From Rubellicoccus peritrichatus (GTDB lineage Bacteria; Verrucomicrobiota; Verrucomicrobiia; Opitutales; Cerasicoccaceae): a stretch of DNA of 64,000 nucleotides. The stretch covers positions 4,521,001 through 4,585,000 of the forward strand of contig NZ_CP136920.1 in the NCBI RefSeq assembly GCF_033100135.1, in the 5' to 3' direction. The notes under the pieces are model-generated. The model did no database searches, had not been told where the DNA came from, and saw nothing but the letters and a program-made list of their open reading frames with translations. This document shows, one piece after another, positions 29,903-39,412 of the stretch (positions within the stretch are counted from its first letter, which is position 1; each line of letters begins with the position of its first letter). The position numbers and the translations under genes were made by a program.

Positions 29903-30382
29903 TTATTTGCGTCCTCCAGGTGTAAAATAAAACCCGACGATCATTGAGAAGATCGAGACGACCATAAGGGCAATGTGTCCACTAGAGACCGTGACTGTTT
30001 CTCCTGCCCTAATGGGTATGGTGAGAAGCCCCCAGAGCAAGGAGAATGATTGTTGCTGCTCTGGTGGGTAGAATGTGACGATTGGAGCTGTTGGCCAGAG
30101 GAGTGCGAGGATTCCGAGGACTGCGAGTGTTGACACCCCGATGAGAGCAACAATGCGGCGAGTCCAGCGACTAAAGATGTGAAGCGTCTCCCCGTCGCCG
30201 TAGAGGAGCTTCGCAAATTCGATATTGTGTGCATTCTTTTTGGCGTCCCTTAACGCTTCCCGCTTCTCCCTTGCCTCACCCCTGGCCGCATAACTGTCAA
30301 TCAGACCAGCAATAATCTTTAAGATACTGCCAATGCCTGCGCTGCCAACCGACGCAATGAACGTTGCGAGTAAAGCGAGCAT
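29903..30382 (-). CDS. Holin-like membrane protein, 159 aa
   Basis: Predicted membrane segments: about 2-25 (LALLATFIASVGSAGIGSILKIIAG), 77-97 (IVALIGVSTLAVLGILALLWP) and 134-152 (GHIALMVVSIFSMIVGFYF), with a long charged helix between the first two. It resembles the three-segment holin group (3TM holin) used to release phage or gene-transfer particles. Position between a lipoprotein and a spanin-like gene fits lysis. Confidence 0.6.
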   Translation of the reverse strand: MLALLATFIASVGSAGIGSILKIIAGLIDSYAARGEAREKREALRDAKKNAHNIEFAKLLYGDGETLHIFSRWTRRIVALIGVSTLAVLGILALLWPTAPIVTFYPPEQQQSFSLLWGLLTIPIRAGETVTVSSGHIALMVVSIFSMIVGFYFTPGGRK

Positions 30383-30384
30383 GT

Positions 30385-30546
30385 TTAACGAGATTGAATT
30401 TCGAGGTATAGGCTTTCACGCTGCTTATCGATGTCGCCTTTATCTGAAACGTGAATAACTCCGCTGGGGGTATCCGCGGATGTCCGTTCCTGTGACGCGC
30501 AACCAACAAGGGTTACGAGTAATGTGATTAGAATTAATGTTTTCAT
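30385..30546 (-). CDS. Small lipoprotein, o-spanin candidate, 53 aa
   Basis: From ATG 30546: MKTLILITLLVTLVGCASQE, a signal peptide with lipobox LVGC (Cys16) and Ala/Ser following. The mature part is ~38 residues and polar, as in Rz1-like outer-membrane spanins, though without their proline richness. A longer frame from 30651 is unlikely because it would put the signal peptide internally. Confidence 0.7.
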   Translation of the reverse strand: MKTLILITLLVTLVGCASQERTSADTPSGVIHVSDKGDIDKQRESLYLEIQSR

Positions 30547-30571
30547 GTTTATGCTTTCGTTTCGTTTTGTT

Positions 30572-31027
30572 TTAAGACAATCGAGTATTGAACTCTTCAA
30601 ATAGCTCAAGATACCCACTGGGCTGAGGTGACAGTTCTTCAATCTCTCCACTGATGGTCCTTATGGCTGCAACCACCTCCCAGGTGCTACGTATGGCTAG
30701 TTGCTCATCTAATTCATCACCGTTGAGCGTCAGACCTGCTACCTGCTTACCAACAAGGTCCAACATGCGGGCAGTTAAATTTCTCTGCTTCCACTCGGGT
30801 ATGAGTTCAATGATCCTGCGGCCTGCCTCTGACTTGACTGCCGCTTGATACTCAGAGTTGGTACTCCACTTGGGCGCACCCAGGCACACTAACGGAGCAA
30901 TCGCACGCTGTTGTTTAGCGGTCAATTCTACGCCCTGAGGTGTAGCTATCTCACCAGAGAATTCCCAGGCTGTTTGCTGATCAAATCCAAGGACGGTATT
31001 TAATATGTAAGGTGAAACTTTCATCAT
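30572..31027 (-). CDS. Unrecognised protein after fibre gene, 151 aa
   Basis: Helical, with 'LVGKQVAGLTLNGDELDEQLAIRSTWEVVAAIRTISGEI'. The ATG at 31027 overlaps the fibre stop (GGATGATGAAAG), so it is preferred over ATG 31048, which would overlap by 25 nt. Position directly after the fibre suggests a fibre-assembly chaperone; nothing in the sequence proves it. No peptidoglycan hydrolase motif is visible. Confidence 0.55.
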   Translation of the reverse strand: MMKVSPYILNTVLGFDQQTAWEFSGEIATPQGVELTAKQQRAIAPLVCLGAPKWSTNSEYQAAVKSEAGRRIIELIPEWKQRNLTARMLDLVGKQVAGLTLNGDELDEQLAIRSTWEVVAAIRTISGEIEELSPQPSGYLELFEEFNTRLS

Positions 31028-32961
31028 CCAGGAAAGCCGTGAGAGCATGCATAAACAGATAAGCGGTAATCGGCGGCAGTAGCCCCATTTTCGACTTCAT
31101 ATGAAATAGATACGCTCGCGTTATTACTGTTTGGGCCACTTGCTGTTGAGCCTACGGACACGTCATTGACAAACCACTCAACGTTACCATTTAGCGCCTT
31201 AATCTTGATTTGATCCAAGGGGAATAAAGCGATAGTTGTTGATAAATCGACACTGACAACGGAGCCTTCAGCATCGCAGGCAATCCCCCACAGATCGCGG
31301 TCTCGAAGCTCCACGCCAACCCAGTCGCCAACTTGAAGCCCGAATGGCAGAACAGTTGTTTTACCAACAAACATTCTGAAAATACCCTCAGCATTAGGAG
31401 TGATGGCATTAATGCTCAATGCAACCTCAAGTTCGTTAACACTCCACCTAATACCCGCAGTGGAGCCAGGAGCAATTAGCACAGAATTGTTGTTTATACG
31501 AAGCCGAGCCCTTGAATTAGCAGTGGTGAATGTGCGAAGTGCTGCCTTTGAATTCTGCGGCTCAATGCTAGCTGTAGCACTCCCAATGACCTCAGTTGAT
31601 GAGAATTCAAGTAAGCCGAAATTTGTGTATATCGCATTACGTTGGCGCTCAAGTTCCGCTGTGAGATTCGCAACTGTTGCAAGGCTGGCTAAGCTGGCCC
31701 CCTCCAAGGTTGCAGCATCAACACCCGTGAGACCAGAGCCTTCTGCACTAATTGAATTAAAAGTTGCATCATCTGAAGTACTTAAACGCTGGTCTTCAAT
31801 TGGCTGGTATAGTGCATTTGCTTGTTCAGTAGTGGAGTAGCTGGCCTTGGGTGTTGGAACTGTGTCAAGGCTGCTTATTAGGTCATCGATGACTGTTGCG
31901 CTCCCCCTTAACAATGTGAAGGGCTTTCCTCCTAGCGGGGTCCACTCAATCTCAAATTCAGCTTCAGCCTTCCCTGACACAGCATGATTTGTCACAAGAT
32001 CCTCAACCCCATCTGTGTTGAGATTGAAAGCGGCGACTTTCCCCACAGGAACAGATAGCCCCGTGACGTCAATAGAGAGCAGATTATCAATTGCTATCTT
32101 TGACAAAGTACCAGTAAATAATATATCCCATTGAGAGACTGAAGAACTGGTCTTGCTAACAGTAATGTTACCCGACCCCACGTTCTCTAATCCTTCTAAT
32201 GCTAATTGAATAGTGGCAGCATCAGCATCCCATTCAATTAAGCCTGTTGTATGCGCTGAGCCACCATGATCCAAGGTTATTGTGAATGACCCCGCATAGG
32301 GCTGAGGATCTAGAATTATGCGCTGCTTTTCATTAACCTCCGATGTACCGCTAACAAGGCGTACTGCGTCGAATCCAGTATTTGACAAATCGGAAAACAC
32401 GTCCTGATAAGCTGCTGCTGCTTGGATCATTCTAATCCTAAAAATTGCATTTACGGACTCTGAGCCGTCTTGCTTTACAGAGACTAACGGATTGGAGGTT
32501 GGTTGTATCGAGCCAGCATTTACCGTTGGCTCTTCAATTTCTCCCGCCTCCCCCCTGTCGATGACCCAACCCGTCAAGTAGTCGCCCGATACTTCAGCAT
32601 TACTATATCCAAGGCTTAAGCTTGAGCGTATTTCACTTTGTATCGTGCTAGCATCAGCATTGAAATCAATGTCGCCGGTTTCCTGGACATTTTCAGGGTC
32701 AGTAATTCTGAAATTTCCGCTTGTTGGAGGCTCATTTAAAAGGCCCAACTTAGCCTTAAGTGTTCCTGCACCAAGATCCACATAATCCCAAAAATAATCT
32801 TGGCTGTCTGACGCGGCTGGCTCAACCACAAGAACTCTAAGATTATACTCATCCTCTTGATAAAAATCACCAAGCTCAGTCAAATAAGAGCGCGAGAAAA
32901 AACTCTCAACAAGCCTCCTGCTGCTCTTGTCGATTATTAACGTCAAGTCACTTAGTGCCAT
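31024..32961 (-). CDS. Tail fibre protein, 645 aa
   Basis: Start ATG 32961 (MALSDLTLIIDKSSRR), right after a junction element; a GTG at 33018 would absorb that element. Residues 83-135 and 224-287 are two copies of a beta domain with the pattern 'G.F.IT...TG.I...ADA.TIQ..L..L'. Residues ~391-420 ('LSTSDDATFNSISAEGSG') are typical of trimeric tail fibres. The C-terminal 200 residues probably form the receptor-binding part. Confidence 0.72.
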   Translation of the reverse strand: MALSDLTLIIDKSSRRLVESFFSRSYLTELGDFYQEDEYNLRVLVVEPAASDSQDYFWDYVDLGAGTLKAKLGLLNEPPTSGNFRITDPENVQETGDIDFNADASTIQSEIRSSLSLGYSNAEVSGDYLTGWVIDRGEAGEIEEPTVNAGSIQPTSNPLVSVKQDGSESVNAIFRIRMIQAAAAYQDVFSDLSNTGFDAVRLVSGTSEVNEKQRIILDPQPYAGSFTITLDHGGSAHTTGLIEWDADAATIQLALEGLENVGSGNITVSKTSSSVSQWDILFTGTLSKIAIDNLLSIDVTGLSVPVGKVAAFNLNTDGVEDLVTNHAVSGKAEAEFEIEWTPLGGKPFTLLRGSATVIDDLISSLDTVPTPKASYSTTEQANALYQPIEDQRLSTSDDATFNSISAEGSGLTGVDAATLEGASLASLATVANLTAELERQRNAIYTNFGLLEFSSTEVIGSATASIEPQNSKAALRTFTTANSRARLRINNNSVLIAPGSTAGIRWSVNELEVALSINAITPNAEGIFRMFVGKTTVLPFGLQVGDWVGVELRDRDLWGIACDAEGSVVSVDLSTTIALFPLDQIKIKALNGNVEWFVNDVSVGSTASGPNSNNASVSISYEVENGATAADYRLSVYACSHGFPG

Positions 32962-32971
32962 CTTAATGACA

Positions 32972-32985
32972 GCGACTAAGTCAAC
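32972..32985 (-). promoter_or_regulatory. 14-nt junction element GTTGACTTAGTCGC
   Basis: Fourth occurrence of the junction element, including the TGA stop of the zinc-motif gene and ending 10 nt before the fibre start. It shares the extended 19-mer TGACAGCGACTAAGTCAAC (plus strand) with 3674..3692. Confidence 0.6.
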
Positions 32986-33268
32986 CTGCCTTATTAAGCC
33001 TGTCCCGTCGTTGAGCACATGGGCTACCAGGCTTTAGTTGGTCATTTTCATCCAAACATGGGTGTCTTAGAAATTTGGCAACTGGCTTCACAAGCTTCTC
33101 GACTTTGTCGCCAAGTCTTAAATTCCCAGTGCTTTGAACTTCCCTCTTACCCTTATGCAAAGTTTTGCCAGCACGTTTGGCACAGTCGAAATGAGTAAGC
33201 TTGCCTTCTACTTTGTAAAGCTTCTCAGAGCCGGTTAGCTCAATACCACACATGCTACACTTAGGCAT
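32981..33268 (-). CDS. Small zinc-finger-like protein, 95 aa
   Basis: Start ATG 33268, overlapping the tail-protein stop by 8 nt; a TTG at 33298 is less likely. 'MPKCSMCGIELTGSEKLYKVEGKLTHFDCAKR' has a CxxC and a later HxxC, a possible zinc knuckle. The second half is basic, with two more Cys. Location inside the tail cluster is unusual for a zinc-finger protein. Function unknown. Confidence 0.6.
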   Translation of the reverse strand: MPKCSMCGIELTGSEKLYKVEGKLTHFDCAKRAGKTLHKGKREVQSTGNLRLGDKVEKLVKPVAKFLRHPCLDENDQLKPGSPCAQRRDRLNKAG

Positions 33269-35822
33269 TGAAATCAAGGGGTTCCTCTTGCGGCTCAACT
33301 AATATACCATCCTCGTATTCATCTCGCTCACTGCCCTTCAGGTCCTCAATCCAAATAATCTCATTATTTCCGGCATCGATGATTTCATAATCCGCATCCT
33401 TTTTGCTCGATTCACCTTTTTCATAGCTGAATGACTTGGTAATGGTGGTTTCTGTCACAGCCCCGGTGATTACATTCAAGGTTTTTTTCACATAGCTAAA
33501 ATCCTCTGAGCGAGCCTCCAAAGCGGAAGAGGTCAACTCCCCCCGAAACTTCACCCTGAAGCGTTGGCGTTGATACTTGACTTCATTGTTATGCAAATAA
33601 TTCGCCGCAACATATGAGCCGTAAGGAGAGCCAGATAAGCGAGAACCAAGGAGTGTTGGCCAATCACCACTAACCTCAGAATTAAGGCGTGATTTCAATT
33701 GAGCTGTGGTGTATTCGTTGCTGAGAGTCGATTTAAGATTCTGCTCAAGTGTATTTTCATTGCATATAATCTCGCGCTTATATTCGCGTTCGGTATCTGA
33801 CTCAGATTGTGGTTTGAGCGGACGCAATCCCGTAAGCTTTGAGCTTGTAGATGGTTGTAACAGAAATCCTTCTGGCCAGTTTGCACTACCTTGCGCGGCG
33901 ACTAAATCTTCTGAGAATGCGGTGGGAGTTGAGTATACTCCTTCGAGATCCCACTCTCGCACGCCGGAATAACTCTTAGGATCAAGATTGAGATCCTGAC
34001 ATCCGGCAAAGCTGCCATTAAAAGTCTCAGTGCGATAGACCTTGATTGGGTCATTCTCCTGATAGCTGAATACACCCTTCTTCTCGACTGACCCACCTTG
34101 ATATTGTATCTCACCAACGGATAGCTGACTCATACCCTTAACCCCGACAACCGTCACAGACATGTGCTCAGCAGGAGCCGACACCGTAAACCAGCCAGTA
34201 GTTGCCTCGTAATCCCCCTTGTTCGCTGTGACAGTTGCGCTGCGCTCAGTCCAGGTGTAGGTGTCTTTATCGCTGACACCCTCCTCGCGCTGTTCATGCT
34301 GCCAGGTTCGTTCGCGCCAACTTAGTTTAATGCTCACTCCGCCGGTTAGATCATAACCGATAAGTGGCAACCGAACACGGTAGCGCAGCTCACCCTTGGA
34401 CATGCTATCGCGATATTCATTAATCGAGTGATGAGCGACAGAGGATGAAGAGGATAAATAGGTCAGCCAATGCACAGCGGAATTGGTAACGCCTGCTGCT
34501 TTTTTCTTGTTCGCTTCTGACAAGTTCGCTTGAGCAATGGTGAGCTGATCATTCGCCTCGTCAATTGATTCATCATGCCCAGGCAAGCTATCTTCCGTGC
34601 TATGAATTGATGCCAACGTTCCGCTAGGGTTAGGCAACTCAGCTAATAGGTCATCAATTTCACTGGTGAGCTGGTCTCTTTCATTTTCTAAAGCTGACTC
34701 TTCCGACTCAGACAATTCCTTGTAGAGTAGTTGATGGCGAACCCAAATACGGCGATTATCCTTATCGCTGATTTGCTGGCGCTTCTGATTAAACTCCACT
34801 ATCTCGGAGGCGTAGTCACTCTTCAAGCTGGCAATATCCGACTCAGTATCTGCTTTTGCCTGTATTAAGTCCGCAACTCTGTCGGTGTAGAAATCTACGG
34901 TTGATTGAGCACTAATGACATTATCTTCATCATCTTCTACTCGATTTGATAGCGCCTTATTATAACTTTCTTCAGTGTTAAAGTTCAGACGGCGAAGCCT
35001 AGGACGATATGAGCGAAATATGCTCAATGCTATGTTTACATTCAAATAATTAGCCGCTGCTAAGGCGCCATCAGCAAGCGCTTGCATGTCTCCCTCTGTG
35101 AATTCGTCACTCAGCGTTAGACTTCCTGATGTCTGGGTATTTCCAACATTGGGGTCCTTCTTCATCTGAGTATTACTTACGACGGTATCGGCGTAAACAA
35201 TGCCCGCTTGGACGTTTTCCGTTATGTCAGTAACACTTGTTACTGGCTGAAATATTGGTACTCCAGTATCAGGATCTTCCCCGGTTTGTTGGCAACTTGT
35301 GAAAGATGACGTTCCTTCTGCGACATATTCCTTTGAATATCCATCAGCGCAGAAGCCAGTAAATGGACAAACGCCTTCGGGGTTACTCTGCTGAAGCGTT
35401 CCTGACATAGCGATCACTTCGCCGTGTTGATACGTCTCATCACCGCAAGTTGCTTCCATTGTATTGTCCTCATTGCGACTATAAGTGCCATTCAATGCAG
35501 TGAACACATAATTGTCAGCATCATCAGGGGCATTATCATCCACAAGCTGTAATATGCGATCACCGTCTGTCGTCTCCCCTTGGTTGATAACTTCTACTTT
35601 TCCGGTTCCGCTTGATTTGCGGTAGAATGTCCCAGGTGTTTCAAAGCCCGTAAAACCTTTCTTCATGCCTGAACCTGAACGACTTTGATAGACAACACTT
35701 GCACCCGCTGGAACACACACGCACTTGCACGGTCTTCGATTTCGATTCCTTATCGGATAAGGCACACCGTCACCATGGCCTACGAAATAGGGCAAGTCTA
35801 CTGCTGTCAGAAAATCTGCCAT
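33261..35822 (-). CDS. Large tail protein with coiled-coil stalk, 853 aa
   Basis: Probable tail-tip or fibre-base protein. Cys-rich start (Cys32, 34, 36; later 126, 152, 158, 177). Residues ~297-441 are a long coiled coil ('VDFYTDRVADLIQAKADTESDI', 'EESALENERDQLTSEIDDLL'). The remainder (~450-853) is beta-rich with many aromatic residues, like receptor-binding or structural domains. It follows two small tail genes and precedes the fibre gene. No hydrolase motif seen. Confidence 0.65.
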   Translation of the reverse strand: MADFLTAVDLPYFVGHGDGVPYPIRNRNRRPCKCVCVPAGASVVYQSRSGSGMKKGFTGFETPGTFYRKSSGTGKVEVINQGETTDGDRILQLVDDNAPDDADNYVFTALNGTYSRNEDNTMEATCGDETYQHGEVIAMSGTLQQSNPEGVCPFTGFCADGYSKEYVAEGTSSFTSCQQTGEDPDTGVPIFQPVTSVTDITENVQAGIVYADTVVSNTQMKKDPNVGNTQTSGSLTLSDEFTEGDMQALADGALAAANYLNVNIALSIFRSYRPRLRRLNFNTEESYNKALSNRVEDDEDNVISAQSTVDFYTDRVADLIQAKADTESDIASLKSDYASEIVEFNQKRQQISDKDNRRIWVRHQLLYKELSESEESALENERDQLTSEIDDLLAELPNPSGTLASIHSTEDSLPGHDESIDEANDQLTIAQANLSEANKKKAAGVTNSAVHWLTYLSSSSSVAHHSINEYRDSMSKGELRYRVRLPLIGYDLTGGVSIKLSWRERTWQHEQREEGVSDKDTYTWTERSATVTANKGDYEATTGWFTVSAPAEHMSVTVVGVKGMSQLSVGEIQYQGGSVEKKGVFSYQENDPIKVYRTETFNGSFAGCQDLNLDPKSYSGVREWDLEGVYSTPTAFSEDLVAAQGSANWPEGFLLQPSTSSKLTGLRPLKPQSESDTEREYKREIICNENTLEQNLKSTLSNEYTTAQLKSRLNSEVSGDWPTLLGSRLSGSPYGSYVAANYLHNNEVKYQRQRFRVKFRGELTSSALEARSEDFSYVKKTLNVITGAVTETTITKSFSYEKGESSKKDADYEIIDAGNNEIIWIEDLKGSERDEYEDGILVEPQEEPLDFNA

Positions 35823-35825
35823 AGC

Positions 35826-36422
35826 TCAAGCAGCGACAATTACTGCATTTCGATAAATGGTGGAACATCCGGATTCACTGGCACCGGTTTCGACACGTAA
35901 GTTTGTCTTCACTGCACTATAAAATGCAGTTGGAGCGTTCTCACTGGAGTCATACGAAAAGAGAATTGTGTAAAGCGTCGTGGGTATATTCCCGTTATTG
36001 CTCGGAGCCTGTGTGACGGGAACAGTCGAAGATTCTTCGATCGTTGCTCCTGTGACTTCGCCTTGCTGGGTAATATTTGTTTCCAGGTAGACGACTCGAC
36101 CTTCAGCATTACCATTGAGGGTGATTTCTCCATTCCAATTATTAGGCAATTCATTGTTAATGGTACCAGGGATGAGCTTGACCGCCAAAGCGTTGTTAGC
36201 ATTTCCAGCTGAATATGGCTTCCAGGGGTGATCTTCGCGAACTGTGGATTCACTTCTTGCTGTCAATTCTGCAACCCACCCTAATGGCGTCTGTGTAATT
36301 CGTAGTCCTTTATGGCCATTCCCCGGGGCTCCCCTATTGCTCTGCTCAATAAGCTCATTAAGACGAGATACTGTCACCTCATCTTCAATACGCCTTGACC
36401 CTTTAAACCGCCAACTAATCAT
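35826..36422 (-). CDS. Putative tail-tip protein, 198 aa (copy 2)
   Basis: Second copy of the 106..702 gene with the same translation. Here its downstream neighbour, the 853-aa tail protein, is complete, showing a 3-nt gap between the two genes. Confidence 0.6.
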   Translation of the reverse strand: MISWRFKGSRRIEDEVTVSRLNELIEQSNRGAPGNGHKGLRITQTPLGWVAELTARSESTVREDHPWKPYSAGNANNALAVKLIPGTINNELPNNWNGEITLNGNAEGRVVYLETNITQQGEVTGATIEESSTVPVTQAPSNNGNIPTTLYTILFSYDSSENAPTAFYSAVKTNLRVETGASESGCSTIYRNAVIVAA

Positions 36423-37117
36423 TTCCTATAAACTAGTTCATTCCACCCATCCTTGCCTGAAAGCATCCAGCCTTCAGACACAGCAAAAACGTCTGCCTCT
36501 TCAGTGTAAGTAAATTCAATTTTCAACCAATTCCTTGACCCGATAGCGGGCTCGTTGCCAGCTGGTGAATCAATGCTTCCCAGATCCGTCAATCCTGAGG
36601 GCTTCGTCCTGGAAAGGTATCGCTTGCGGAAAATTACGCCTGGGGATAGGAAGCTTTCGATGCCTGCTAATTTTGCACTTTGTACAGCTTCACTTGTTGC
36701 ATTAAATCCAACAAATAAGCCATCATCATCCGTGATGATTCCATCGACGCCCACCCCCTGCTCTATAACGCTCCAATTCGAAGAGGTTCTAATTGGCTCA
36801 GTGGACATGGTACCAACGACTTCATAAACAGGAGGAGGAAGTCCTCCCCCTGTTCCGTTGATTTGCCCTCCCCTAAACTCTGCCGTCCATTCACCCAACC
36901 CACCAGGCAAGAAGCGTGGACTCACAATCTTACAAACAAGATTTGGATAGTTGGAATGTCTGTTGCCTTGAGTTGGTATTAATCTGAGCAAGTCATTGCC
37001 ATTGCACTTAAAAGTCTCACGCAGTGTCACAAGACCAATATCACTGATGGTAATATCGGGTGGTTGTGTGCAAACTTTTACCCCTGATGTAAGCTTACCT
37101 TGACGTGCTACACTCAT
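36419..37117 (-). CDS. Putative minor tail protein, 232 aa (copy 2)
   Basis: Same as 699..1397: beta-rich protein after the tape measure gene, coupled on both sides by ATGA overlaps. Confidence 0.6.
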   Translation of the reverse strand: MSVARQGKLTSGVKVCTQPPDITISDIGLVTLRETFKCNGNDLLRLIPTQGNRHSNYPNLVCKIVSPRFLPGGLGEWTAEFRGGQINGTGGGLPPPVYEVVGTMSTEPIRTSSNWSVIEQGVGVDGIITDDDGLFVGFNATSEAVQSAKLAGIESFLSPGVIFRKRYLSRTKPSGLTDLGSIDSPAGNEPAIGSRNWLKIEFTYTEEADVFAVSEGWMLSGKDGWNELVYRK

Positions 37118-38370
37118 GCAAAACTTGCACCCCCGTCTTTTAGTTTTCGAATCTCATTCTTAATGCCTTCAAGTTTATCAAGTTGCTGTTTGGCCAGCCT
37201 TTCAAGGGTTCTAGGATCGGCACTAGCAAAGCCACCACCGCCACCAATAGCAGTGATGCTAGCTACTTCACCCAAGCCCGCCCTAGACCTGATTTCGTCT
37301 AGTTTTGATCTGCCTTTAGCATCCTTATCCAGCAATCTTTCAAGGGCTTTCTTTGCAGTTTCGTCACTGCGTGAAGGGCCTGGCTTACGCCTTGTGCGTC
37401 TCTTATTGTTCTGCAATATGGGGTCTCTTGACAATATATCCTGCGCCTCATCGGAGGCTGACTGTGTGCCAGTAGTAATAATACTACCGATGTCTTCTAG
37501 GGCATTCTTAGCTTCAGCCTTCATACTGGAAAGTGTGATTCTGAAATTATCACTAACCCGAGCAAAGGAATCCTTAATCTTGTCAACATCCAAGGATAGG
37601 ATTCCATCAATCGCTTGGCCTACTGAAGCAACATTCTCCATTACCAGACTTATCACGTTACCAATTTGCCTGCCCAGAGCTTCAACACTGCGTCTTAATA
37701 CACCAATAATTCTATTAAATACATCCAACACTGGAAATAGGAAACCTTTGACTGTGTTAGCAAGCAAAGCCAATTGGTCATTGAAGTCTGCGGTTGATTT
37801 TACTGCTCCCTCTGAGGCCTTGCTCGCTCTCGCTAAACCATTTGCAGCGACATCCTGAAGCAGTGGTAGAATTTCTGTATAACGATTGCCTAGGAGCCCA
37901 GTTATCGCAGCGAGCCTGTCACTTTCTGTAGTTAAGCCTCCTACAGTATTCGCAAGTAGCATAAAGACTTCCTCGGGTGATTTATCTTTGAAGTCTTCAA
38001 CTGTAAGGCCAAGCGCTTTCATTTCATCAGCAATAGATTGCGTCGGTCCACCAGCCCGATTAACTTCCCCTATAAATCTTTTTAGACCCCTTGTTGCATA
38101 CTCAAGATTAGCTCCCGTAAGATCGGCTTGAATTGATAAGTCCTGAATAAAATCGGATGTCCCATCCCCCAGCTGCTTGGACAGCTTGTCAATTCGATCC
38201 AGATCCGAGTACATGCGCTTTAAGCCAAGTAAAACTGATGCAAAAGCAAAAGCCTTGGCAAACTGCCGTGCTGCCGTTGTAGCAAAGGCCTGTACCTTGT
38301 TCTGTGCCTTCGCTAGACCCGTATCAAGCAGGGAGTTATCTGTTCCTACTTTTACTTTAACGTCAGCCAT
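37114..38370 (-). CDS. Short tail tape measure protein, 418 aa (copy 2)
   Basis: Same as 1394..2650. Identical length in both copies argues that tail length is not altered by recombination between them. Confidence 0.75.
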   Translation of the reverse strand: MADVKVKVGTDNSLLDTGLAKAQNKVQAFATTAARQFAKAFAFASVLLGLKRMYSDLDRIDKLSKQLGDGTSDFIQDLSIQADLTGANLEYATRGLKRFIGEVNRAGGPTQSIADEMKALGLTVEDFKDKSPEEVFMLLANTVGGLTTESDRLAAITGLLGNRYTEILPLLQDVAANGLARASKASEGAVKSTADFNDQLALLANTVKGFLFPVLDVFNRIIGVLRRSVEALGRQIGNVISLVMENVASVGQAIDGILSLDVDKIKDSFARVSDNFRITLSSMKAEAKNALEDIGSIITTGTQSASDEAQDILSRDPILQNNKRRTRRKPGPSRSDETAKKALERLLDKDAKGRSKLDEIRSRAGLGEVASITAIGGGGGFASADPRTLERLAKQQLDKLEGIKNEIRKLKDGGASFA

Positions 38371-38992
38371 TGGGAAATGCCTTTCCTTGACGCTCTGCTA
38401 ATAATCTTCTGCCAGTCTCTTCGGCCTGCTTTGCTTGCTCGTCCCACTCAATTAAAGTAGCATCGTCTGGAGCAAATTTGAGTTCCCCGCCCTGAGCCTC
38501 AACATTTGAATCAGTCATCCAACAGAGCAGACCAAAAGGCATTGACCATGCTCTCTCCTCACCGACCAACGGAGCGGCCATGCAAACACGAGTCATAACA
38601 TATGGTGCAGTGATCGGATCACCTTTCGACCCCACCTTTTCCATATGTTCTGGCAACGACATATAATCACTCCAGTAAGTTTGCCATTTTCTAATATGAC
38701 TAAAAAAATGCCTACGCTTAAGAACAGAACGGAAAACATGCCAATGCAATAAGCCATCTATCCCTATGTCAGGCGTTCCCTTTGGGACATATGCACCCTG
38801 AACAAGCTTAATTGGCCTAGAGCATACAGAAACAGCTAACGCTAAATCCTCAGGAAGGAGACCTTCGCCGCATACAACTGGAGACTGTATCGCGTCTAGA
38901 TATAAAAGATGAGCTGCACTTAAAGGCTGAAGTTTCCGACCGAAAACCCTGCTTTCGGCATTGATGACGCATTCAAGAAATTTTGGGTCCAC
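38363..38992 (-). CDS. Tail assembly protein candidate, 209 aa (copy 2)
   Basis: Same as 2643..3272, again with a GTG start. Confidence 0.55.
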   Translation of the reverse strand: MDPKFLECVINAESRVFGRKLQPLSAAHLLYLDAIQSPVVCGEGLLPEDLALAVSVCSRPIKLVQGAYVPKGTPDIGIDGLLHWHVFRSVLKRRHFFSHIRKWQTYWSDYMSLPEHMEKVGSKGDPITAPYVMTRVCMAAPLVGEERAWSMPFGLLCWMTDSNVEAQGGELKFAPDDATLIEWDEQAKQAEETGRRLLAERQGKAFPNG

Positions 38993-39000
38993 ATTCTAAC

Positions 39001-39363
39001 TTAAGTGGGGTTAATTTGTTCGTATTTCTCTAAGTCATATGAACATTCTGAGTAACCACGTGCTTGAGATTCGTTACCTTTGCGTACGATCTCATACGTA
39101 TCGTTGAAGTCAGGGTCGTTCATATTGGCCAATGTCAACACTTCACCAATGTCAGCTGGAGTATATGAGGACTGGAAGCGCAATCGCACATTTACTTTCT
39201 TTACGCGATCATCACGCCTGGTTTCGACAGTGACGCCATTTTCATCTGGAACAGTGTCGTTGAGGTTAAACTCGTGACCTGCGCTAATAGCGGTTACTGA
39301 GGCATTAGTAATGGTTGCCCCTGTTCCGAATACGTGTGCTGTGCCTTGTACTTTTGCTGACAT
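39001..39363 (-). CDS. Candidate major tail tube protein, 120 aa (copy 2)
   Basis: Same as 3281..3643. Confidence 0.5.
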   Translation of the reverse strand: MSAKVQGTAHVFGTGATITNASVTAISAGHEFNLNDTVPDENGVTVETRRDDRVKKVNVRLRFQSSYTPADIGEVLTLANMNDPDFNDTYEIVRKGNESQARGYSECSYDLEKYEQINPT

Positions 39364-39398
39364 TGTAATTATAGTTGAAGAATGGGCTTATAGTGACA

Positions 39399-39412
39399 GC
39401 GACTAAGTCAAC
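39399..39412 (-). promoter_or_regulatory. 14-nt junction element (copy 2)
   Basis: GTTGACTTAGTCGC before the tube candidate, as at 3679..3692. Confidence 0.6.
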
